A DNA stretch of 12,993 nucleotides, taken from assembly GCA_947505995.1 (NCBI GenBank), contig CANNNB010000047.1:1-12993 (forward strand). The letters run 5' to 3'. The notes below the pieces were generated by a model. The model was not told the DNA's origin. It searched no databases and saw only the letters and a program-made list of their open reading frames with translations. A program made the position numbers and the translations under genes. Position 1 is the stretch's first letter. Every line of letters begins with the position of its first letter. The DNA comes from Comamonadaceae bacterium (GTDB lineage Bacteria; Pseudomonadota; Gammaproteobacteria; Burkholderiales; Burkholderiaceae). Below, piece after piece: positions 1 through 6,156 of the stretch.

Positions 1-87
1 CATGCGGCCTGTGTTTTCAATTTCAAGCTCGTCGGCTTGCTTGAGGACTTCAGACACATGCAGTGCCTTGAGTTCATTTAAGTGCAT
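1..87 (-). CDS. rho: Transcription termination factor Rho, N-terminal 29 codons (cut by window edge)
   Basis: The minus strand from 87 down to 1 is an open frame beginning MHLNELKALHVSEVL, followed by KQADELEIENTGRM. This is the characteristic start of betaproteobacterial Rho (first helix of the Rho N-terminal domain). Rho is a hexameric RNA-dependent ATPase helicase that ends transcription at C-rich, untranslated RNA. The ATG (87-85) is preceded by an AGG-containing Shine-Dalgarno-like stretch (GCAGGTAAATCC). trxA lies upstream on the same strand, 295 bp away, the trxA-rho order also found in enterobacteria. The ATPase core lies outside the window, so only identity and start can be judged. 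Confidence 0.9.
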   Translation of the reverse strand, partial: MHLNELKALHVSEVLKQADELEIENTGRM

Positions 88-275
88 GGATTTACCTGCG
101 TAAAGCAACCCTCATGGGTTGATGTCAAAAAAATCAGGGGGAGGAAATAAGCCGAAATTTCAAACGTCTAGAAACCAAAGCTGGGAAGATGCGTCACAAG
201 GGGGCTAGCAGACGCTATGGGCTTTCGTAAGTTTCTATCTTGAAACTGTGCTGAAACCTTTTTGGGATTCAACGA
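88..275 (-). promoter_or_regulatory. Long rho leader, possible autogenous attenuation region
   Basis: This is the predicted 5' untranslated region of rho. Read on the minus strand it has C-rich, G-poor patches (around 205-180 and 150-109), a T-run (135-129), and close to the start codon an inverted repeat CAACCC-ATGA-GGGTTG (121-106, 6-bp arms, 4-nt loop). A seven-codon frame (MRVALRR, start 115, stop ending at 92) closes a few bases before the rho ATG, but it has no convincing ribosome binding site. In E. coli, rho is autoregulated by Rho-dependent termination in its leader. A similar role here is inferred from layout and composition. Confidence 0.35.
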
Positions 276-280
276 AGCGG

Positions 281-310
281 ATTATGACAGGATTTTTTGA
301 AGAGCCGCAA
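281..310 (-). promoter_or_regulatory. Candidate sigma-70 promoter for rho
   Basis: On the minus strand a -35-like TTGCGG (310-305) and a -10-like CATAAT (286-281, five of six consensus bases) are separated by 18 bp. The expected start of transcription is near 274, giving rho an untranslated leader of roughly 190 nt. It lies downstream of the trxA terminator, so it would let rho be transcribed independently of trxA. This is pattern matching only. Confidence 0.5.
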
Positions 311-354
311 GGGGGGTGTCGCCCCAAAAGGGCTTGGTACACAGGTTGGCTGTA

Positions 355-380
355 GAAAGCGCCTTTGAAGGGCGCTTTTC
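355..380 (-). terminator. Hairpin terminator after trxA
   Basis: An 8-bp perfect inverted repeat, AAAGCGCC (356-363) and GGCGCTTT (371-378), encloses a 7-nt loop immediately downstream of the trxA stop codon. On the minus strand the stem ends in TTT followed by CTAC, so the U-tract is short. It has A-rich flanks on one side and T-rich on the other, and may act in the trxA direction only weakly. No plus-strand gene ends here, so it is assigned to trxA. Confidence 0.6.
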
Positions 381-382
381 TA

Positions 383-715
383 TTAAGCCAATTGTTGGTC
401 AATGAAGGCGGTTAACTGCAATTTGCTCATGGCGCCTACTTTGGTAGCGGCCAATTGACCGTCTTTGAAGACCATCAATGTGGGTATTCCCCGTATGCCA
501 AATTTGGCGGGAATGTCGCGGTTTTCATCGACATTCATTTTGGTGATTTGCAACTTACCTTCGTAGCTTGTTGCAACTTCGTCCAAAATGGGGGCAATCA
601 TCTTGCAAGGGCCGCACCATTCAGCCCAAAAATCAACGATGACTGGCTTGTCGGCTTTCAGCACATCAGTGTCAAAAGTGGCGTCGGTTGTGTGTTTGAT
701 CAAATCGCTGGCCAT
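383..715 (-). CDS. trxA: Thioredoxin 1
   Basis: Small cytoplasmic protein-disulfide reductase of 110 residues, the usual length for the family. The redox motif WCGPC occupies residues 33-37 (Cys34 and Cys37). The buried charged residue of the family is Asp28, and the cis-proline motif GIPT is at 76-79 (Pro78). Thioredoxin is reduced by thioredoxin reductase with NADPH and in turn reduces ribonucleotide reductase, methionine sulfoxide reductase and other targets. The ATG at 715-713 has an AAGGA Shine-Dalgarno 8-9 bases upstream on the minus strand. It shares a 119-bp intergenic region with the divergent flavoprotein gene and lies upstream of rho. A hairpin directly after the stop probably ends its transcript. 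Confidence 0.97.
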   Translation of the reverse strand: MASDLIKHTTDATFDTDVLKADKPVIVDFWAEWCGPCKMIAPILDEVATSYEGKLQITKMNVDENRDIPAKFGIRGIPTLMVFKDGQLAATKVGAMSKLQLTAFIDQQLA

Positions 716-834
716 GGCCTGTTCCTTGTTGAGATTGAAATTTCAGCTTAATCGTCTTTGTAAACTTCCTGTATTTTGACAGAAACACTTCAAGCTGCTC
801 ATTCAACGGGTCATCCTTTTTCAGTTATCACATC

Positions 835-2175
835 ATGGACAAGCTTGCGAGCCCCTCTTCCACGCCCATGGCGGTGCCGGTGGCGGTCATTGGTGGCGGG
901 CCTGCAGGCCTCATGGCTGCTCAGGTATTGTCGGAGCTAGGTCATTCAGTACACCTTTTTGATGCCATGCCTTCGGTGGGTCGAAAGTTTTTGTTGGCCG
1001 GCCGGGGTGGCTTGAACTTGACGCACTCAGAAGCCTTAACGCACTTTGTCAATCGCTATGACGAACACTCCCCGCAGTTGGAACCTATTTTGAGTGATTG
1101 GGGCCCAGACCAATTGAGAGCATGGACTCAGGCTTTGGGCATTGAAACCTTTGTTGGTAGCTCCGGGCGTGTTTTCCCTCAAGAAATGAAAGCAGCCCCT
1201 TTGTTGCGAGCTTGGCTACATCGTTTGCGGCATCCTAAACTTGGTGCACCGGTTGAGTTTCACATGCGTCATCGTTTAACGGGCTTAAAAGCGGTGCCCC
1301 CAGATACTCTCAACGCGCACACAACTGAATTAAGTTTCGAAGTCCGACATCTTGCCTCACCAGACCTTGAGTTGCGCAAAATCAACGCCCAAGCCGTGGT
1401 CATGGCGCTTGGGGGTGGAAGTTGGGCCAGGCTGGGCTCTGACGGTGCTTGGGCACCCTGGCTGCATGCGGCGGGCGTTCCTGTGAGCCCTTTGATGCCC
1501 TCAAATTGCGGTTTTCACGTTGCTGGCAGAGAGGGCCATGGTTGGACGCCGTTTTTCTTGGCGCGCTTTGCGGGACAGCCTTTGAAGTCGGTCGCCATTG
1601 AATGGCGCCATGCCAAAGGCCATGTCATTCAACGGCAAGGTGAGTTTGTGGCCAGCAGCTATGGAGTGGAAGGCAGTTTGATTTATGCCGCCTCAGCAGA
1701 TCTGCGCAAGGCCATTCAAGCGCATGGGATGGCTGAAATGAAATTGGATTTAATGCCCGACTGGACCCTTGAAAGGGTGATTCAAGAGGTTTCGCACCCA
1801 AGGGGTTCTCGCAGCTTGTCCTCTCACCTTAAGGGAAGATTGGGCATAGAGGGCATCAAAATGGCACTGTTGAATGAGTTGTTGCCGCCCCATATTTTGC
1901 AAAACTCTGCGCAATTGGGCTTGGCCATCAAGGGCTTGCCAATCAAGCTCACAAGCCCCAGACCCATGGACGAGGCTATCAGCACGGCTGGGGGTGTGGC
2001 GTGGGAAGGGCTAGATTTAGGCTTGCAAACCAAGGCTTTGCCAGGGGTTTTTTGCGCAGGAGAAATGTTAGATTGGGAGGCACCAACGGGTGGCTATTTG
2101 CTGACAGCATGTATGGCGACTGGGGTGAAAGCTGCTAAAGCTTTGCACGCACAAATGAAAGGTGACGAGCCTTGA
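835..2175 (+). CDS. FAD-dependent flavoprotein of the HI0933/YhiN superfamily (PP_4765/TIGR03862 type)
   Basis: Protein of 446 residues. An N-terminal Rossmann fold shows the dinucleotide-binding motif GGGPAG at residues 20-25, followed by the helix and an acidic strand end (HLFDAMPSVGRKFLLAGRGG), as in the HI0933-like flavoproteins. The C-terminal part has a second FAD-contacting segment (PGVFCAGEMLDWEAPTGGY) typical of this superfamily. Members are annotated as NAD(P)/FAD-dependent oxidoreductases or aminoacetone oxidase-like proteins, but the substrate of this subgroup is not known to me. No clear Shine-Dalgarno precedes the ATG at 835 nor the in-frame ATG at 868, so the start is uncertain by about 11 codons. 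The stop codon lies at the very 3' end of the convergent SRP RNA gene. The gene is a single transcription unit divergent from trxA. Confidence 0.85.
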   Translation: MDKLASPSSTPMAVPVAVIGGGPAGLMAAQVLSELGHSVHLFDAMPSVGRKFLLAGRGGLNLTHSEALTHFVNRYDEHSPQLEPILSDWGPDQLRAWTQALGIETFVGSSGRVFPQEMKAAPLLRAWLHRLRHPKLGAPVEFHMRHRLTGLKAVPPDTLNAHTTELSFEVRHLASPDLELRKINAQAVVMALGGGSWARLGSDGAWAPWLHAAGVPVSPLMPSNCGFHVAGREGHGWTPFFLARFAGQPLKSVAIEWRHAKGHVIQRQGEFVASSYGVEGSLIYAASADLRKAIQAHGMAEMKLDLMPDWTLERVIQEVSHPRGSRSLSSHLKGRLGIEGIKMALLNELLPPHILQNSAQLGLAIKGLPIKLTSPRPMDEAISTAGGVAWEGLDLGLQTKALPGVFCAGEMLDWEAPTGGYLLTACMATGVKAAKALHAQMKGDEP

Positions 2176-2262
2176 CCCCGGCACTGGCTCTGCAGTTAGA
2201 GCTGCTTGGTTCCCCACCTGACTCGGTTGGCCGCTTTACCATGCGGGAAGGCCCGTCGGGGG
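2174..2262 (-). ncRNA. ffs: Signal recognition particle RNA (4.5S RNA, small bacterial type)
   Basis: On the minus strand the conserved SRP domain IV hairpin is complete (about 2225-2200): GAG / UCAGGU / GG-GGAA-CC / AAGCAG / CUC. It has the GGAA tetraloop, the asymmetric CAGG/AGCAG internal loops bound by the M domain of Ffh, and a closing GAG/CUC helix. The ends pair as CCCCG (5', near 2261-2257) with CGGGG (3', near 2180-2176), giving an RNA of roughly 89 nt. It pairs with Ffh to target nascent membrane proteins to FtsY and the Sec translocon. A TACAAT -10 box lies just upstream. The 3' end touches the stop codon of the convergent flavoprotein gene, and the 5' end lies about 30 bp from the divergent dnaX start. 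Exact ends are estimated from pairing. Confidence 0.9.
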
Positions 2263-2264
2263 CT

Positions 2265-2292
2265 ATTGTAAGACACCGATAGAATCTCCACA
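2265..2292 (-). promoter_or_regulatory. Candidate ffs promoter
   Basis: On the minus strand a -10-like TACAAT (2270-2265, five of six consensus bases) sits directly before the GCCCCCG 5' end of the SRP RNA. A weak -35-like TGTGGA (2292-2287, spacer 16) overlaps the first base of the dnaX start codon. The position relative to the RNA 5' end is right; the -35 match is poor. Confidence 0.5.
2280..2285 (+). promoter_or_regulatory. Candidate dnaX -10 box, spaced for a leaderless transcript
   Basis: TAGAAT matches the -10 consensus at five of six positions and ends exactly 6 bases before the dnaX ATG (2292). Transcription would therefore start at or next to the A of the start codon. No Shine-Dalgarno is visible in the preceding bases (CTCCAC) and no good -35 exists 16-18 bp upstream, where the SRP RNA gene lies. 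A leaderless dnaX mRNA is an inference from this spacing. Confidence 0.35.
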
Positions 2293-4010
2293 TGTCTTAT
2301 CTCGTCCTGGCACGTAAATACCGTCCTCGCAACTTCACTGAAATGGTGGGGCAGGAGCACGTCGTGCAAGCCCTGACCAATGCCCTGGTGCAACAAAGGT
2401 TGCACCACGCCTACTTGTTCACGGGCACGCGGGGTGTGGGAAAGACCACGGTCTCTCGTATTTTGGCCAAGTCACTAAATTGTCAGGGCATCGATGGGCA
2501 GGGCGGTATCACTGCCGAGCCTTGTGGCGTGTGCCAGGCCTGTCGTGACATTGATTCAGGCCGGTTTGTCGACTACACAGAGCTCGATGCCGCTTCCAAT
2601 CGGGGTGTCGATGAAGTTCAAAGCTTGCTAGAACAGGCGGTCTACAAACCCGTTCAAGGACGCTTCAAAGTTTTCATGATTGACGAGGTTCACATGTTGA
2701 CCAACACGGCTTTCAATGCCATGTTAAAAACTTTGGAAGAACCACCAGAGTATTTGAAGTTTGTTTTGGCCACCACCGATCCGCAAAAAGTTCCAGTGAC
2801 TGTTTTGTCTCGTTGCCTGCAATTTAACTTGCGACCCATGGCGCCAGAAACAGTTTTTGAACACCTCACAAAGGTCTTGGCGCAAGAAAACTTACCCGCA
2901 GAACCAACGGCCCTCAAATTATTGGCCAGAGCTGCCAGAGGATCCATGCGAGATGCCTTGAGTCTGGCCGATCAAGCCATTGCATTTGGGAGCGGCCAAT
3001 TGCAAGAGGCGACTGTGCGTTTGATGCTGGGAAGTGTCGATCGCAGCCATGTCATGGGCCTCATTGATGCCCTTGCGCGGGGCGATGGTGCTGCGGTTGT
3101 TGGAATTTCTGAAGGCCTGCGACTGAACGGCTTGTCAGCAGCCTCGGCCTTGGAAGACATGTCCATGGTTTTACAACGAATGGCTGTGTTGCAAGCTGTA
3201 CCAAGTGCGGCCGCCGAATCGGACGATCCTGATCACCAAGAAATGTTGCGATTGTCCAAGGCCATGCCCGCCGATGAAACGCAGTTGCTCTACAGTTTGT
3301 GTTTGCATGGCCGCTCAGATTTGGGCTTGGCGCCTGATGAGTATGCTGCACTCACCATGGTCTTGCTCAGGTTGCTGGCGTTCAAACCCAAAGTTCATCC
3401 AGTTCAACAGGCCATCGCGCCTGAGGCTCAAAAAAAAACTCTAACGACAGCGCCATCTAGTTCAGTGCAAACCCAGCACGAGTATTTACCCCCTGTCGTT
3501 GCAATGCCTGCCACCGAGATGCCTGTGTCAGATGTCATCGCAGCACCCATTCAAGTTAAGAATCTGCCTGTACGACAAGCCAGTGAACCTTCTGAAAGAA
3601 CAGCACCTAAAGTGTTGGTTGCCACACAGGAAGGTGATTTTTGGACTCAAACCGTCCGACAACTGGTTGCATCTGAAGCCGTGTCGGCTTTGGTTCGTGA
3701 GTTGGCATTGCAGTCGCAATTGATAGCGCGCGATACCGATCAATGGCATTTGAGAATCGAAAGCGAATCCTTAAACCAAGGCTCAGCGCGAGATCGATTA
3801 CAAACTGCCTTGAATGCAGCAGGTTTTGCGGTCAAACTTGTGGTTGAAATTGGTAAGGTGTCCGATTCACCTGCACAGCGCAATGCTGCCGATTTGGCTG
3901 AAAAACAAAAGGCAGCTGAGGATTTGATTCATGCTGACCCTTTGGTTCAAGCAATGGTTCAAAATTTTGGCGCCAAAATAGTGCCCGGCACCCTCAAACT
4001 CATCTCTTAA
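2292..4010 (+). CDS. dnaX: DNA polymerase III subunits tau/gamma (clamp loader ATPase)
   Basis: Protein of 572 residues, shorter than E. coli tau (643). The start [12 protein letters not shown] is the canonical DnaX N-terminus. Domains in order: AAA+ ATPase with Walker A GTRGVGKT (45-52), zinc cysteines C64, C78, C81 and C84, Walker B DEVHML (131-136) and the SRC motif (173-175) with arginine finger R174. The lid and domain III collar run to about residue 366. A variable Pro/Gln/Ala-rich linker follows, then a conserved C-terminal domain (about 455-572, ending in [18 protein letters not shown]) that binds the polymerase alpha subunit. It loads the beta clamp with HolA and HolB and couples polymerases at the fork. 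Codons 380-383 hold nine A followed by a long stem, a candidate site for making a short gamma form of about 383-389 residues. The gene is followed after 19 bp by ybaB. Confidence 0.96.
   Translation: MSYLVLARKYRPRNFTEMVGQEHVVQALTNALVQQRLHHAYLFTGTRGVGKTTVSRILAKSLNCQGIDGQGGITAEPCGVCQACRDIDSGRFVDYTELDAASNRGVDEVQSLLEQAVYKPVQGRFKVFMIDEVHMLTNTAFNAMLKTLEEPPEYLKFVLATTDPQKVPVTVLSRCLQFNLRPMAPETVFEHLTKVLAQENLPAEPTALKLLARAARGSMRDALSLADQAIAFGSGQLQEATVRLMLGSVDRSHVMGLIDALARGDGAAVVGISEGLRLNGLSAASALEDMSMVLQRMAVLQAVPSAAAESDDPDHQEMLRLSKAMPADETQLLYSLCLHGRSDLGLAPDEYAALTMVLLRLLAFKPKVHPVQQAIAPEAQKKTLTTAPSSSVQTQHEYLPPVVAMPATEMPVSDVIAAPIQVKNLPVRQASEPSERTAPKVLVATQEGDFWTQTVRQLVASEAVSALVRELALQSQLIARDTDQWHLRIESESLNQGSARDRLQTALNAAGFAVKLVVEIGKVSDSPAQRNAADLAEKQKAAEDLIHADPLVQAMVQNFGAKIVPGTLKLIS
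3430..3501 (+). promoter_or_regulatory. Candidate programmed frameshift/slippage element in dnaX
   Basis: An uninterrupted run of nine A (3430-3438) is read as caa-aaa-aaa-act in the dnaX frame and includes a zero-frame A-AAA-AAA heptamer (3431-3437). Four bases further on, AACGACAG (3443-3450) is perfectly complementary to CTGTCGTT (3493-3500), an 8-bp stem extended by a U-G pair (3442/3501). The 42-nt loop holds a smaller GTGC/GCAC hairpin. GAGG (3423-3426) lies just upstream as a possible internal Shine-Dalgarno. A -1 shift adds seven residues and stops at TAG (3458-3460); a +1 shift adds Leu and stops at TAA (3442-3444). Both leave only ATPase and collar domains, as in gamma. E. coli uses ribosomal frameshifting and Thermus transcriptional slippage at the equivalent place. 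Confidence 0.7.
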
Positions 4011-4029
4011 TTTTCACAGAAGGAAAACC

Positions 4030-4353
4030 ATGTTCAACAAAGGTCAACTTGCCGGCTTGATGAAGCAGGCTCAAGCCATGCAAGACAATTTGAAAAAAGC
4101 CCAAGACGAACTGGCTTTTGTCGAAGTAGAAGGCGCCTCTGGCAGTGGCTTGGTCAAAGTGGTGATGACATGCAAACATGCTGTCAAGCGCGTCACAATC
4201 GACCCTTCTTTGTTGGCAGATGACAAGGACTTGTTAGAAGACTTGGTCGCAGCAGCTTTCAACGATGCTGTTCGACAAGCAGAGGAAGTGTCACAACAAA
4301 AAATGGGCAAGTTAACAGCAGGCCTGCCCCCAGGCATGAAGTTGCCCTTTTAA
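4030..4353 (+). CDS. ybaB: YbaB/EbfC family nucleoid-associated protein
   Basis: Protein of 107 residues, normal for the family. It starts [20 protein letters not shown] and continues with an amphipathic helix, a central beta region ([17 protein letters not shown]) and a C-terminal helix rich in Gln and Glu, ending in the typical LPPGMKLPF tail. YbaB/EbfC forms a tweezer-shaped dimer that binds DNA and associates with the nucleoid. Its precise role is unclear, and its constant placement between dnaX and recR suggests a link to replication or recombination. A good Shine-Dalgarno (AAGGAAA) lies about 8 bases before the ATG. The gene is 19 bp after dnaX and 14 bp before recR, so the three are almost certainly one operon. 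Confidence 0.95.
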   Translation: MFNKGQLAGLMKQAQAMQDNLKKAQDELAFVEVEGASGSGLVKVVMTCKHAVKRVTIDPSLLADDKDLLEDLVAAAFNDAVRQAEEVSQQKMGKLTAGLPPGMKLPF

Positions 4354-4367
4354 TTCTCCTTCAAGCC

Positions 4368-4964
4368 ATGCAAAAACCCAGTGCCCATGCTTTAGACGCG
4401 CTCATTCAAGCGTTGCGGGTTTTGCCGGGCGTTGGCGCAAAGTCTGCATCTCGGATGGCCTTTCATTTGATGCAGCATGAACGCGGCGCAGCGCTGCTTT
4501 TGGCTCAAGCTTTAGAACACGCCTGCGACAACGTCAAGCATTGCGCTACATGTCACACACTCACTGAAACAAATGTTTGCAGCATGTGTTCTGACACTGA
4601 ACGCGATAGAGCGCAGCTGTGTGTGGTGGAAACGCCTGCAGACCAAGCGGCAATTGAGAGAACTTCGACTTTCAAAGGCCTGTACTTTGTCCTTATGGGT
4701 AAACTCAGCCCTCTTGACGGCGTTGGCCCCCACGATTTGGGTTTTGCCAAACTGTCTGAGCGTTGCAATGACGGTCTTGTGCAAGAAGTTATTCTGGCCA
4801 CCAATTTCACGGGGGAAGGTGAGGCCACAGCCCACGTGATTGCAGAAATGTTGAAGAAGCGGGGGTTGAGAGTCACGCGCCTGGCCAGAGGTGTACCTGC
4901 TGGAAGTGAACTTGAATACGTTGATTTGGGCACCATCGCCCATGCATTGGCTGATCGGCGTTGA
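4368..4964 (+). CDS. recR: Recombination mediator protein RecR
   Basis: Protein of 198 residues, the standard RecR length. A helix-hairpin-helix with [17 protein letters not shown] (19-35) is followed by a four-cysteine zinc finger (C59, C62, C71, C74), a Toprim domain with VVETPAD (Glu88, Asp92), and the C-terminal segment [15 protein letters not shown] that closes the RecR ring. With RecO (and RecF) it helps load RecA onto SSB-coated single-stranded DNA at gaps. The ATG is 14 bases after ybaB stops and has no evident Shine-Dalgarno, so translation is probably coupled to ybaB. It is the last gene of the dnaX-ybaB-recR operon. Confidence 0.97.
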   Translation: MQKPSAHALDALIQALRVLPGVGAKSASRMAFHLMQHERGAALLLAQALEHACDNVKHCATCHTLTETNVCSMCSDTERDRAQLCVVETPADQAAIERTSTFKGLYFVLMGKLSPLDGVGPHDLGFAKLSERCNDGLVQEVILATNFTGEGEATAHVIAEMLKKRGLRVTRLARGVPAGSELEYVDLGTIAHALADRR

Positions 4965-5046
4965 CCACGTTGTGAAGCAATGTGCTTAAGGCGCAAGCTT
5001 TGTCATCAGTGTTCTTCATTACGTAATTACCCGCTTGGGATGTTTC

Positions 5047-5064
5047 CCGATGCGTTTGCATCGG
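5047..5064 (+). terminator. Inverted repeat, possible terminator of the dnaX-ybaB-recR operon
   Basis: CCGATGC (5047-5053) and GCATCGG (5058-5064) form a perfect 7-bp stem with a GTTT loop, 83 bp after the recR stop. The following bases (TACCTTTGTATG) do not form a good U-tract, so intrinsic termination would be weak. It could instead be a protein-binding site ahead of the next gene. Confidence 0.35.
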
Positions 5065-5083
5065 TACCTTTGTATGCTGAATG

Positions 5084-5106
5084 AATATTCAATCGGAAAT
5101 ATTCAA
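5084..5106 (+). repeat. Direct repeat AATATTCAA x2 upstream of the substrate-binding protein gene
   Basis: AATATTCAA occurs at 5084-5092 and again at 5098-5106, a 14-bp period. The first copy lies inside the palindrome GAATATTC. The second copy abuts the ribosome binding site of the gene starting at 5118. Such spacing could suit a regulator binding in tandem, but no regulator gene is adjacent and chance is possible in this AT-rich stretch. Confidence 0.3.
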
Positions 5107-5117
5107 GAGGTATTGGC

Positions 5118-6155
5118 GTGGTTTACAGGATTCGGCGGCGTGAATTGACAGCCTTGGGCTTGGCTGGTTTTTTGCTCGCGCCTGTTTCGACACAAGCCAT
5201 CTCTTTACCTCAAAGGGTCAGCATTGCACTGGCTGCCAAAAGCAGTCTTTATCACTTGCCTCTGGTCCTGGCCGACCAACTGGGTATGTTTAAAAATGAA
5301 AATTTGCAAATCGATTGGCTAGATTGCGAGTCTGGGCTTCAAGCAGTGCAGATGGCCGTCAATGGTCAAGCCGATGTGGTTGCTGGTGCGTTTGAACATG
5401 CGCTCGATTTGCAAGCGCGTGGTTTAAATTACCGCGCCTTTGTCTTACAGGGTCGGGCCCCTCAAATGAGTTTGGGTTTGTCCACTCGCAAAGCCAATGC
5501 CATGAAATCATTGGCCGATCTGAAATCCTTCAAGCTAGGTGTTTCTTCTTTGGGATCTGGTACGCATTGGTTTGCACAACAATGGATGCTGAAGGCCAAT
5601 GTTGACGCCGAGAGCATTCAATTCATTGAGGTGGGCGCCAGTACGGCTAATGTGATTGAAGCTTTGAGAGCAGGCACCATTGACGCTTTGTGCCATGTCG
5701 ATCCCACCGTGCATTACTTGGAGCAAAAAAATGAAGTGCGTCTTTTGGCAGAAAGTGCAAGCTTGCTCAGTTCTCAAAGAATGTTTGGCGGCCCTATGCT
5801 GGGTGCATGTTTATTTGGCAAAGCAGAGTTTTTACAAAAACGCTCAGAGGTGGCCCTCACCTTGACCAAGGGTGTCGTTAGAGCGCTGCAATGGCTTAAG
5901 ACGGCAGGGCCATCCGATATTCTCAAATTGGTACCTTCTTCCCATTTGATGGGCGATCGCGCCATCTATTTGGGTGCGTTAGAAAAAGTGCGCGACACCT
6001 ACAGTTTGGATGGCATGTTCTCCACCGAGTCCTTGCAAACTGCTTGGCGCGCTAGGGCCAATCGGGTGACCACAGATCGCGCAAATTGGACCACCTTAGG
6101 CAAAAGCTACACCAACGAATTTGCGTTGCTTGCAAAACGCAAATTCAACATCTGA
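5118..6155 (+). CDS. NMT1/SsuA-like (NitT/TauT-type) ABC transporter substrate-binding protein
   Basis: Protein of 345 residues. A GTG start at 5118 is chosen because AAGAGG (5105-5110) lies 7 bases upstream. The N-terminus has three arginines (R6-R8, RRRELTAL), a hydrophobic core and a likely cleavage site after TQA (residue 27). This could be a Tat signal, though Sec export is also possible. The mature part begins with the periplasmic binding fold of the NMT1/SsuA family: HLPLVLADQLGMFKNENLQI, then a region ending VNGQADVVAGAF. Relatives bind sulfonates, nitrate, taurine or thiamine precursors; the ligand here cannot be read from sequence. No ATPase or permease gene adjoins it, so it is an orphan binding protein in this window. 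Its stop is one base from the stop of the convergent mltD. Confidence 0.8.
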   Translation: MVYRIRRRELTALGLAGFLLAPVSTQAISLPQRVSIALAAKSSLYHLPLVLADQLGMFKNENLQIDWLDCESGLQAVQMAVNGQADVVAGAFEHALDLQARGLNYRAFVLQGRAPQMSLGLSTRKANAMKSLADLKSFKLGVSSLGSGTHWFAQQWMLKANVDAESIQFIEVGASTANVIEALRAGTIDALCHVDPTVHYLEQKNEVRLLAESASLLSSQRMFGGPMLGACLFGKAEFLQKRSEVALTLTKGVVRALQWLKTAGPSDILKLVPSSHLMGDRAIYLGALEKVRDTYSLDGMFSTESLQTAWRARANRVTTDRANWTTLGKSYTNEFALLAKRKFNI

Positions 6156-6156
6156 A

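Noticed and set aside
305..335. G/C-rich GGGG...CCCC pairing near 313-325 as a second terminator
   Set aside because: Short stem, no T-tract on either strand, and it overlaps the -35 region of the rho promoter candidate.
776..804. Perfect TTGACA (776-781) as a -35 box for the flavoprotein gene
   Set aside because: No -10-like hexamer lies at 16-18 bp (TCATTC, CATTCA), so a promoter cannot be supported from this match alone.
4512..4996. Two long minus-strand frames opposite recR (143 and 147 codons)
   Set aside because: They overlap each other and the conserved recR frame, have no family resemblance and no ribosome binding site worth noting.
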